From assembly GCA_019237115.1 (NCBI GenBank), contig JAFAHS010000437.1:1-64000 (forward strand): DNA of 64,000 nucleotides, given 5' to 3'. The stretch comes from Deltaproteobacteria bacterium (GTDB taxonomy: Bacteria; Desulfobacterota; Binatia; Binatales; Binataceae). This document shows, piece by piece, positions 38,730 through 47,408 of this stretch; position 1 is the stretch's first letter, and each line of letters begins with the position of its first letter. Below the pieces are notes generated by a model. The model was not told the DNA's origin. It did no database searches and was given only the letters and a program-made list of their open reading frames with translations. The position numbers and the translations under genes were made by a program.

Positions 38730-39221
38730 TTACCGCTCGATGATGCCGTCGCGCGAAATGTCGAGCCGGTATGCGATCTCCAATGCCCGCTCCTGCGGCC
38801 GCGCCAGGTAGTAATCGGTTTGGGGACTGCCCTTCAGGGCTGCGCTTAGCTCTTCCAGCGGCGCATGCTGGAATCCGAGGCGGCAAAAAAACCTTTCTGC
38901 ACTGGTGGCAAAGAGAAAGAGTTGGCGCGCGCCACGCGTGTGCGCAGCCTGACGGGCCGCCCTGACCAGCCGTCGGCCTATCTCGCGATGGCGATGTTGC
39001 TCAAGGACGTACAGCGATCGCAGCAGCGCAGAGTCAAGCAGCGGTTCCACGCCCACGACCCCCACCGCGTCATCGCCGTCGAAGGCCAGCAGATAGCAGG
39101 CGGGCGGCCATTCGATGCCGTCGGTGAGCATCTTGCCCTGCTCGAGCAGTTTGCGGACGCGCGCGAGGTCGCGGGTCTGCTCGATGGCTATTTCCCCGCT
39201 GCGGTGCTTTCGGAACGCCAA
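38730..39221 (-). CDS. GNAT family N-acetyltransferase
   Basis: LRSLYVLEQHRHREIGRRLVRAARQAAHTRGARQLFLFATSAERFFCRLGF. Confidence 0.88.
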   Translation of the reverse strand: MAFRKHRSGEIAIEQTRDLARVRKLLEQGKMLTDGIEWPPACYLLAFDGDDAVGVVGVEPLLDSALLRSLYVLEQHRHREIGRRLVRAARQAAHTRGARQLFLFATSAERFFCRLGFQHAPLEELSAALKGSPQTDYYLARPQERALEIAYRLDISRDGIIER

Positions 39222-39232
39222 TCGCTCGCTGC

Positions 39233-39466
39233 CTACTTTTTGGGTGGCGGAAAGAGCTGCTCTCCGGTTTCTTCATTCACCACCGTGATGGCCTTCACCG
39301 GGCAGGACCGGGCCGCGGCCAGGATGGTCGCCTCGGGAGCACCAGCGGGGTTCACCACGTCGGACTTTTCGTCGGCATCGAACTGGAACACCGCAGGCGC
39401 GGTTTCGACGCAATCTCCGCTGCTGATGCAGCGTGTTTTGTTTACCGTCACTTTGAGGCTTGCCAT
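39233..39466 (-). CDS. ferredoxin (3Fe-4S/4Fe-4S type)
   Basis: MASLKVTVNKTRCISSGDCVETAPAVFQFDADEKS...AARSCPVKAITV; internal ATG at 39466. Confidence 0.85.
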   Translation of the reverse strand: MASLKVTVNKTRCISSGDCVETAPAVFQFDADEKSDVVNPAGAPEATILAAARSCPVKAITVVNEETGEQLFPPPKK

Positions 39467-39598
39467 AGGTTCTCCATGCTTCGATCCAGTCATCCGCAGC
39501 TTAGAATTGCCGCTTGGCAGGCGGCAAGCGAACCGGGACCGCGAACCCCGATTGAAACGCGCGGCGCGGGAGTCGATACTTTTCGCCGGGACGTGCTG

Positions 39599-39991
39599 AT
39601 GGCGAAGATCCTGGGCACCGGTATCGACGCAATTGAAGTCGATCGCATCGAGCGCGCGCTCTCACGCGAGCACACCGCTCAGCGTTTTCGGGCACGCGTG
39701 TTCACTGAAGGCGAAATCAAGTATTGCGAATCGCGCGGCGTGGCACGCTATCAGAGCTATGCGGCGCGGTTCGCGGCGAAGGAAGCCGCGATGAAAGCGA
39801 TGGGGACCGGATGGAACCGCAACGTCGGGTGGAGCGAGATCGAAGTCGTGCGCGAGCGCGGCAAAGCACCCACCATCGTACTGCACGGGAAGTCGGCGGC
39901 GTTCGCGCGCAAGAAAAACATCAGCGCGTTTCATTTGAGCCTCACGCACACGGCGCGCGAGGCGATCGCACACGTCATCGCCGAAGGGTGA
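39599..39991 (+). CDS. acpS: holo-[acyl-carrier-protein] synthase
   Basis: ILGTGIDAIEVDRIERAL, ARFAAKEAAMKAMGTGW, FHLSLTHTAREAIAHVIAE. Confidence 0.9.
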   Translation: MAKILGTGIDAIEVDRIERALSREHTAQRFRARVFTEGEIKYCESRGVARYQSYAARFAAKEAAMKAMGTGWNRNVGWSEIEVVRERGKAPTIVLHGKSAAFARKKNISAFHLSLTHTAREAIAHVIAEG

Positions 39992-40153
39992 CGTTCTTTC
40001 CATCCGGGCAGGGTCGCCCCGCCCAGCCCTCACGTATCGGGCGAGGACCTGTCTCGCGGAGCGCTGAGTGCGGGGCGGCAGCTTCGCCAGCTCGCGCGTC
40101 AACCGGCACTTCGGCGGTCGTTGAAGACCCCGGCCGCGAAAAAGCGCGTCAAG

Positions 40154-42388
40154 CTAGTGCGCGGGCTCGACGCTTACCGGGGTGCCGAACAGCACCGCGG
40201 TCCCGCTCGCGGTATCATAGGCCTGGTTGTCGGTCAGAAAGTTGGTATTTACTCCACCGTGGGCCTTGGCCACGCTCAGCCGGGTCTCCTCGACGTCGTG
40301 ACCCCACCCGTGCGGCAGGCTCACCACCCCCGGCATCAGGTCTCCGGTCACCTCGACTGGCGCAATCACGCTCCCCACCCGACTTGTTACTCGCGCCGCG
40401 CTTCCGTTGGCGATGCCCAGGCGGGCTGCGTCGTGTGGCGAGACCTGCAGCGTGCAGGGGTTACGACCCTTCACCAGGGCCGGCAGATTGTGCATGAACG
40501 AATTGCTGGTGCGCAGGTTGCGCCTCCCGATCAGCAGCATCTCTTGGCTTGCGGCGGAAGGATTGGAGATGTGGTCACGAAGGCGCGGGAGATCGTTCAC
40601 CATCAGGGTCGGAGCAAGCTCGATCTTTCCGCTCTGGGTATTGATGATCTCCCCCAGACGTGGCTGCAGGGGTCCAAGGTCGATCCCGTGAGGGGCGCCC
40701 TTGACCCGCCCAAGCGTCAATCCCGACGGGTTGCGCCCGAAGCCGTCGCCGTAAGGACCAAGCCGCAGCAGCATGTCGATAACGCGCTCCGGTCCCGTCG
40801 ATTCCGCGAGGCTTGAGACCACTTCCTCCACGCTCAGGCCTTCCCAGTGGCGGTTCCTCTTCACCGCGGTCTGCGCTACCTGCGCAAACATCATGTCGTC
40901 AACCTCTTTCGTTGCGCGGCCTTCGAGACCCAACAGCCCGGCCCCAATCTTAAGCATCACCTCCCATGCGGGGGGTGAATCCGACGATACGGCAGCCCAC
41001 GACCATTTTGCGATAGTCCGGACCGACAGGTGATAGAGCCCGAACTCATAGTTGGGTTGCTCGGCAGGCGATGGTGTCGGGAGAATGAAATCTGCGTGGC
41101 GGGTGGTCTCATTGAGGTAGAAATCGACTGCGACCAGGCACTCGAGGCCGGCAAATGCCGCCTCAAGCTCGCGTGAGTGGGCCGCACTGCGCAGCGGATT
41201 GGTCATCAGAAGAATCATCGCCCGCACCTGTCCGGCGCCCGGTGTCAGCATCTCTTCGGCCATCGCGGAGGACGGATTCATGCCGCCGACTCTGGGCTGC
41301 CCGCTGACCCGGGTTTTCCACCGGTCGAGCTTAAATGGACGCGTCCCGGCCAGCGCCGTCGCGGGCGCCGCGGCGCGGGGAAACATCACCCCGCCGGCCC
41401 GGTCGAGATTGCCGGTCAGGATGTTCATCAGTTCCACGCCCCAGCACGCGAGCGTTCCAAATTTCTGTACGCAGGTACCCAGGCGTCCATAGCAGGCGGC
41501 CTGCTCACCGGCAGCGAATTCCCGCGCCATGCGCCGAATGTGGGCCGCGCTGATTCCGCAATAGTCCGCGACCGCTTCCGGGGTGAAGTCACGTACGCTC
41601 TGCTGCAGCGAATCGAGGCCATTGACCATCCCCGTGGCCGCGCCCAATCGGATGAGCCCCTCCTCGAACAGCGTACGCACCATCGCCAGGAGAAACGCAG
41701 CGTCGGTACCGGGCCGGATGAAATGATGTTTGCTGGCGAGCCGGGCGGTCTCGGTGCGCCGTGGATCGATGACGACTACCCTGCCGCCGCGTGCAATCAC
41801 GTTTTTCAGACGCCCCGGCGCGTCCGGCATGGTCATCAAGCTGCCGTGCGAAACGGCGGGGTTTGCGCCGACGATGAGCAGATATTTCGTGCGATCGATG
41901 TCCGGGACCGGAACCGTGGCCGGAAACGGTCCGCCAAACATCAACCCGGTCTGCACTTCCTTGGGAAGCGTGTCGATCGCACCCGCGTTGAAGACGTTGC
42001 GGCTGCCAAGCGCGCGCGCCAAGACCGGCAGATAGAGAAACGCCAGGTCATGAACCAACGGGTTGCCCGCGTACATGCCGATCGCGTCGGGGCCGCACTT
42101 TTTTCGGATCGCGAGCAGCCGCGCCGAGATCTCTCGATAAGCCTGCGGCCAGGAGATCTCCTGCCACCCGCCGGGGGTGCGTTTGAGCGGTCGGCGCAAG
42201 CGCTCGGAATCGTCGTAAAGTTCCTTGAGTGCATGGGCCTTGGGGCAGATAAAGCCGCGCGAAAAGGGATCGTCCCGGTCACCGCGCACCTTGACGATCG
42301 CCCCGTCGGCGACCTCTATAGTCACCCCGCAGGTTGCCTCGCAGAAGGGACACACCCGTGAAACCGACTGCTGATTTGCCATCGTCAT
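40154..42388 (-). CDS. molybdopterin-dependent oxidoreductase (bis-MGD, N-terminal [4Fe-4S])
   Basis: CPFCEATCGVTIEVADGAIVKVRGDRDDPFSRGFICPKA; molybdopterin and MolyDop-binding motifs; C-terminal SLPHGWGHDVEETRLSVAKAHGGVNTNFLTDN. Confidence 0.9.
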   Translation of the reverse strand: MTMANQQSVSRVCPFCEATCGVTIEVADGAIVKVRGDRDDPFSRGFICPKAHALKELYDDSERLRRPLKRTPGGWQEISWPQAYREISARLLAIRKKCGPDAIGMYAGNPLVHDLAFLYLPVLARALGSRNVFNAGAIDTLPKEVQTGLMFGGPFPATVPVPDIDRTKYLLIVGANPAVSHGSLMTMPDAPGRLKNVIARGGRVVVIDPRRTETARLASKHHFIRPGTDAAFLLAMVRTLFEEGLIRLGAATGMVNGLDSLQQSVRDFTPEAVADYCGISAAHIRRMAREFAAGEQAACYGRLGTCVQKFGTLACWGVELMNILTGNLDRAGGVMFPRAAAPATALAGTRPFKLDRWKTRVSGQPRVGGMNPSSAMAEEMLTPGAGQVRAMILLMTNPLRSAAHSRELEAAFAGLECLVAVDFYLNETTRHADFILPTPSPAEQPNYEFGLYHLSVRTIAKWSWAAVSSDSPPAWEVMLKIGAGLLGLEGRATKEVDDMMFAQVAQTAVKRNRHWEGLSVEEVVSSLAESTGPERVIDMLLRLGPYGDGFGRNPSGLTLGRVKGAPHGIDLGPLQPRLGEIINTQSGKIELAPTLMVNDLPRLRDHISNPSAASQEMLLIGRRNLRTSNSFMHNLPALVKGRNPCTLQVSPHDAARLGIANGSAARVTSRVGSVIAPVEVTGDLMPGVVSLPHGWGHDVEETRLSVAKAHGGVNTNFLTDNQAYDTASGTAVLFGTPVSVEPAH

Positions 42389-42522
42389 CTCCTCTTCGCC
42401 GCACCATCGGCACCGGGGCGAACATCGCGGCTTCGCGAATTCGATGCAATTATCTTTGAGGTAATGGGCGAGCAGCCGGGGCGGGAAGCCCGAGCCATCG
42501 CCAGAAAGCTGCGGAGGAAGCC

Positions 42523-43944
42523 TTACTTCTTGGCTGGGGTGGGGGTCGGAGTTGCTTCGACCCTGGCACGGAAGACGGCGGGCGGTTTGTTGAGCTGGCT
42601 GAAAGTGAAATCGCCAATCGAGTAAACCGCGCCGCCCATTGTCGAGGTCGCGTAGTATTCGGTACGCGGGCCCGCGGCGGCACCCGGTTCCGTGGCGGTT
42701 GGCTTGATCGCGATCTTCGAGAGCTTGACCGTGCCCAGCGGCTTTCCATCCTTGCCGCTGAGCGTCACCACGATCGCAGGCTGGTCAAGTCCGAAGGGCA
42801 CCGGCGAGGGCATCGGGTCGGCCACGATCGAGACGCCTTTCAGTTCACGCAATTCGTCAAGAAACCTTTCGACTACCGCCACATCGGCCGCCTCGGTTGT
42901 GGCACCTTCGACCAAATTCCACTTGCCGCCGGGTGCGCGTTGCAGGACAAAATGATCGGATCCGACTTTGGCATCGACACTTGCCACCGCGGACGGCTCG
43001 AAGCTGAGCACGGTCTTGTCACGCAGGTCGAACACCGTGCGGTCGAGATTGCTCACCACCCACTGATGCACGGTGTAGACCGGAGTGCGTTCTCCGCGCC
43101 GCACGTAGATACCATCCTTGCCCTGCTCGGTTTGTTTGAAGCCGATCAGCATCGACTCCGAGGCATTGTCCTTCCCGTACACGGTAACGGTCAGGTGCGG
43201 CTTTTCAAGGCCGTACTGTGAAACGCTGGCCGGTGCGTCGGCAATGAAATCCGCGACCTTGGCGTCGACCAGCGTGCTCAGGAACTGGCGCACCTGGGTG
43301 GGATCGGCGAGATAGTTACCGGGCTTGGTGATATGCCACTTGTCGCCGTCACGCGTCACCTCGATGGTCTGCCCGTTGTCCTTGCTGATGACGAAGCGGG
43401 AGATATCGTCGACCTTGAAGGTCATCAAGTCGCGCGAGCGCATCTGATCGACGGTCTTGTTCATCCCGGCGGGGAAGGCGGACGAGGTCAGCATGACGGC
43501 CGGTTGGTCGGTGGTTTTGACGTAAGCGTTGAAGCCCACCGGGGTGGTCTTGCCCACCTCGATGCCCGGTAGCTTCTGCCCCTGGTAGGTGGTGAGCGTC
43601 ACGACCGTCGCCGGCTTGGCGAGTCCGAACGGTTCCAGATCGGCGGGCTTGTCGTCCACGGTCTTGGTGACCACGGCATCGGCGATAGCGCGCGCGAGGT
43701 TGTTGGACGCGGTCTGGTCGGCGTCGGTGCCAATCGGCTTGAGCATCCGCCAATCGCCGCCCTTGGGGCGCTCGATCAGGATCTCACGGTCGGGATACTT
43801 GAGGTCGATGCTCGCGATGTCCCCCGGTTCGACGTTGAGGACCTTCTGGGCGGGCGCTTCCTTGTTGTAGTACGCGCTGTAATAGGCAAAGGCGCCAACC
43901 ACCAGCGCAAGAACCAGTACGATAATCGTGTTCCGAAACCGCAT
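42523..43944 (-). CDS. DUF4340 domain-containing protein
   Basis: N-terminal TM and repeated beta-rich units (DIASIDLKYPDREILIERPKGGDWRMLKP; VTRDGDKWHITKPG); next to GldG-like gene. Confidence 0.75.
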   Translation of the reverse strand: MRFRNTIIVLVLALVVGAFAYYSAYYNKEAPAQKVLNVEPGDIASIDLKYPDREILIERPKGGDWRMLKPIGTDADQTASNNLARAIADAVVTKTVDDKPADLEPFGLAKPATVVTLTTYQGQKLPGIEVGKTTPVGFNAYVKTTDQPAVMLTSSAFPAGMNKTVDQMRSRDLMTFKVDDISRFVISKDNGQTIEVTRDGDKWHITKPGNYLADPTQVRQFLSTLVDAKVADFIADAPASVSQYGLEKPHLTVTVYGKDNASESMLIGFKQTEQGKDGIYVRRGERTPVYTVHQWVVSNLDRTVFDLRDKTVLSFEPSAVASVDAKVGSDHFVLQRAPGGKWNLVEGATTEAADVAVVERFLDELRELKGVSIVADPMPSPVPFGLDQPAIVVTLSGKDGKPLGTVKLSKIAIKPTATEPGAAAGPRTEYYATSTMGGAVYSIGDFTFSQLNKPPAVFRARVEATPTPTPAKK

Positions 43945-43962
43945 CGCCGGTGCAGCTGGGGC

Positions 43963-45537
43963 TCAGTTGCGGCGTTCCCACCAGACCGCGATTCCCGCGA
44001 TCAGGAGCAGTTGCGGCAACAGCAGCACGGAGAGCGCAAACACCACGCTGAATTGGTCGACGGTCAGCCTAAAGCGCGAGGCGCGCAGGGAGCGCGGACG
44101 AATGGAGATAGAGTTCTCCTCGCCCGCCAGCCAATCCACGCTGTTAACGAAGAAATCGCGGTTGAAAAAGTTGCTGATGTATTGGTTGTTGACAAAGTCG
44201 GTGGAGCCAAACACCACCAGCCGCGTCTCACCCTTACCCAATCCAAGCTGGGTGAGGTCTCCGTTGACTGCCACCGCGACGTTTATCGGTCCGCGGGTAT
44301 CTTTGGCATCGAGCTGCGCCTTCTGCTGCTTGAACAGTGTATCGAGATCGGTCTCAGCCCACGAAGTATCGCTGGTCTTGGCGAGCGGGGTCACGCTCAG
44401 GCCATTCTTCAGGTTCTCCTCGACGGTCAGCGAGCGCGCCATCGGGAAAACCGTGCGTTGCTTGAAGTTGCGGGTGATCGGATGTTCGCCGTAGTCCTGT
44501 ACGATGGGGTTGAGTCCCAGCGCAGGGCCCGCGAACAGCCGCACCACCTGGTCGACGATAATGTCGTTGCCGACCCTCACGCCCCACTGCGAAATCAGGT
44601 CTTCGAGCGCCTTCTGATTTACTGACTGGTCCGCGCGCTGGGGACGAAACATTGCCGCGATGCGCCCCTCGCGCTTCAGGTAGTCCTGCAACTGCTCGAT
44701 TTCGTGGGGCAGAATCGGCTTCACGGGACCCGCGATCACCACCATGGTCGTGTCGTCGGGGACCTTTGGCAGCTGCGCAAGTTCGAGCTTGCGTACCTCG
44801 TAGCCCTCGCCCTCGAGATCTTTCTTGAGCTCGCCGAACCCGCCGGGGTTCTGGGCATCGTCGGGGTCCGCCTCGCCGTGGCCGTCGAGAAACTCGATTA
44901 CCTTCTTGGTATTCCGGGTCGCGCGGATAATCGCGTTGGTAAGGGCTTCCTCGCTGAGCTCCGTCACGTTGGTGCCCAGGCCCGAGTCTGGACCGCCCAC
45001 CTGGATGTGGGTGGTGTTCATCACCGTAACCTTGAAGCGCTCGGCGAGTTCGGGGTGCTTGTCGGGGTCGACCAGCTGGTAGCTGACTTTGGGCGACGCG
45101 TATCGGTACGTCGCGTACAGGTCGCGCGCGGTCTGATTTTCGCCACCCGGGAAAAAGCCGATCAGTTTGATGGGCTGGGTGAGGTTTCTGACAACCTGCT
45201 CGGATTGGCTCGAGAGGCTGAAAATCTTCTCGCTGGTCAGGTCGAGTCGACGGTGGAAGTTGGGAAGGCTGGAGATGTAGTTGGCTGCGACGATCAGCGC
45301 GATGAACGCAACCGAGTAGATTATCGCGTTGGCGCCATAGCGCGTGGAACGCTGTCCGATGAGCGTGCCGATCGCTGCGCCGCTAGAGGTTATCCACAAG
45401 ACCAGCGCAAAAATGCCGGCCACCAGATTTACCCATACAAAGAAGCGAAACCCCGGCGCGATCAGATGATCGATAACGCCGAAAACCAGCAGAATGAGGC
45501 CGATGATTCCGTAGAGCGCCGCCGATCGCCGCATCAT
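43963..45537 (-). CDS. GldG-family ABC-associated protein
   Basis: LDLTSEKIFSLSSQSEQVVRNLTQPIKLIGFF, VIEFLDGHGEADPDD, LTVDQFSVVFALSVLLLPQLLLIAGIAVWWERR. Confidence 0.85.
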   Translation of the reverse strand: MMRRSAALYGIIGLILLVFGVIDHLIAPGFRFFVWVNLVAGIFALVLWITSSGAAIGTLIGQRSTRYGANAIIYSVAFIALIVAANYISSLPNFHRRLDLTSEKIFSLSSQSEQVVRNLTQPIKLIGFFPGGENQTARDLYATYRYASPKVSYQLVDPDKHPELAERFKVTVMNTTHIQVGGPDSGLGTNVTELSEEALTNAIIRATRNTKKVIEFLDGHGEADPDDAQNPGGFGELKKDLEGEGYEVRKLELAQLPKVPDDTTMVVIAGPVKPILPHEIEQLQDYLKREGRIAAMFRPQRADQSVNQKALEDLISQWGVRVGNDIIVDQVVRLFAGPALGLNPIVQDYGEHPITRNFKQRTVFPMARSLTVEENLKNGLSVTPLAKTSDTSWAETDLDTLFKQQKAQLDAKDTRGPINVAVAVNGDLTQLGLGKGETRLVVFGSTDFVNNQYISNFFNRDFFVNSVDWLAGEENSISIRPRSLRASRFRLTVDQFSVVFALSVLLLPQLLLIAGIAVWWERRN

Positions 45538-45545
45538 GCCACCTG

Positions 45546-46322
45546 CTAGCGCCAGCGAGCCGACTCAACCGAGCGCTGGGTGAGAAACAGCGCAACCAGG
45601 ATGAGGCTCAGGAAGTAGACGAGATCTCTGGTGTCGATGATACCGGTAACCATCTGCGAGAAGTGATCCGTAATCGAAAGATAGCGCAGGAGGTCGGAAA
45701 CCCATCCAGAGCTGCCGGTCTGCGCGGGCCATGAAATCACGTAGAGGATGAGCAGCGCGCCAAAGCAGGTGATGGCTGCGATTATCTGATTCTGGGTGAT
45801 CGAGCTGGTGAAAAGGCCGACCGCTACGAAGCACAGCGACAGCAGCACCAGCCCCAGATAACCAGCGACCATGACGCCGACTTCCGGGTTTCCGAAGATG
45901 ACCAGAATGATGGGAAAGATGGTGGCCAGGCCGATCATGATCAGCATGAACGCGGCAGCGGCGATGAATTTGCCCGCTACGATTTCACCGGTACGGACCG
46001 GCGCCGTCAGCAGAAACTCGTAAGTGCCGGTGCGTTTTTCCTCGGCGAAGCTGCGCATGGTGATCGCAGGGACCAGGATAACCAGCACGATTGACAGATT
46101 GTGCAGGAGCGGCTCGATGACCCGCTGGTTCAAGTTCATGTGCTCCAGCACCTGGGGATTCTGCATCGCCGCGTACATCTGCAGGATGATCTGGAAATAA
46201 CTGAGAAGCTCGAAGAAAAAGAACCCGCCGAGCAGGAGAAACACGGTCAGCACCACATAGGCGACCGGCTGGACGAAATACCCGGCCAGCTCCTTGCCCG
46301 CAATCGTGAATGCGTTTTTCAT
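45546..46322 (-). CDS. ABC transporter permease (GldF-like)
   Basis: FTIAGKELAGYFVQPVAYVVLTVFLLLGGFFFF, ITMRSFAEEKRTGTYEFLLTAPVRTGEIV. Confidence 0.88.
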   Translation of the reverse strand: MKNAFTIAGKELAGYFVQPVAYVVLTVFLLLGGFFFFELLSYFQIILQMYAAMQNPQVLEHMNLNQRVIEPLLHNLSIVLVILVPAITMRSFAEEKRTGTYEFLLTAPVRTGEIVAGKFIAAAAFMLIMIGLATIFPIILVIFGNPEVGVMVAGYLGLVLLSLCFVAVGLFTSSITQNQIIAAITCFGALLILYVISWPAQTGSSGWVSDLLRYLSITDHFSQMVTGIIDTRDLVYFLSLILVALFLTQRSVESARWR

Positions 46323-46340
46323 CGCGCAAGCAGGGAACGC

Positions 46341-47105
46341 TCAGGCACGGCCCGCCCCAACCTCCTCCAGCGTTTCCTCCGCGTCCGCGTCCCTGTGCCG
46401 CTCCTTTGAAATTGCCTCGAGAAAGACCTGTTCGAGGGAGGTTCCCGCCGGAATGTCGGAAAGCTTTTCCTCGAGCACGACCCGGCCATCGGCGATGATC
46501 ACGACCTTGTCGCAAATTTGCGAGACCTCGGGCAGGATATGAGTTGACAGCACCACGGTGCGATCGCCCGACAGGGTCTTGATGAGTCCGCGGATTTCGT
46601 GAATCTGGCGCGGGTCGAGGCCAATGGTTGGCTCGTCGAGCACCAGCACCTGCGGGTCATGAATCAGCGCCTGCGCCAGTCCGACCCGCTGGCGATAGCC
46701 TTTGGAAAGCTGGCCGCAGATCCGCGAGCGCATGTCGGCCAGACCGCAAACCTCCAGCGAGTGTTCGAGTGCCTCGTCGAGTTTCGCACGCGCTACGCCC
46801 CGCAGCCTGGCGACAAAGCGCAAGTAGGCTTCCACGCGCATATCGACGTAAAGCGGGGGATTTTCCGGAAGATAACCGATCCTGCGCCGCGCCTCGAGCG
46901 ACTGGGTGAAAATGTCGAGATCATCGACCACCACGGTCCCGTCCGTCGCCGGCATGAACCCGGTGATTATGCGCATCGTGGTGGTCTTGCCCGCGCCATT
47001 GGGGCCCAGGAAGCCCAGTATCGAACCACGTTCGGCCTTAAAGGAGACGTCGCGAATTGCTACGAAGTTACCGTAGACTTTAGTTAGGTTTTTGACCTCT
47101 ATCAT
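46341..47105 (-). CDS. ABC transporter ATP-binding protein (GldA-like)
   Basis: Walker A GPNGAGKTTTMRIITGF, QLSKGYRQRVGLAQALIHDPQVLVLDEPTIGLDPRQI; internal ATG 47105 (MIEVKNLTKVYGNF). Confidence 0.93.
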   Translation of the reverse strand: MIEVKNLTKVYGNFVAIRDVSFKAERGSILGFLGPNGAGKTTTMRIITGFMPATDGTVVVDDLDIFTQSLEARRRIGYLPENPPLYVDMRVEAYLRFVARLRGVARAKLDEALEHSLEVCGLADMRSRICGQLSKGYRQRVGLAQALIHDPQVLVLDEPTIGLDPRQIHEIRGLIKTLSGDRTVVLSTHILPEVSQICDKVVIIADGRVVLEEKLSDIPAGTSLEQVFLEAISKERHRDADAEETLEEVGAGRA

Positions 47106-47408
47106 CAGTCGCCCGCGCCGCAGCCGCCGCTCCCAGCGGCTGACTTGTCTCCCAGCCAATATGACGAAAGCCCGATGCTGTGAATTCGACGCGCATCGAG
47201 CAGCCAAAAAGTTAAACAGCCAAGGGACGCAGAGTCAATACAAGCAGAGAACGCCGAGGGTCCTTTTTCGACTTTTTCAATACCGCGCCGGACCCTGGCG
47301 AGGTCGCTTTATATGCTTTGGGCGAGGCTGGCTGGACCTGGCCCGCCCGGTGGGCGCTTGGCGCGACCCGCGTTTTCCTTGGCTGGCCGCATCCGGTAGG
47401 TTCAGGTT

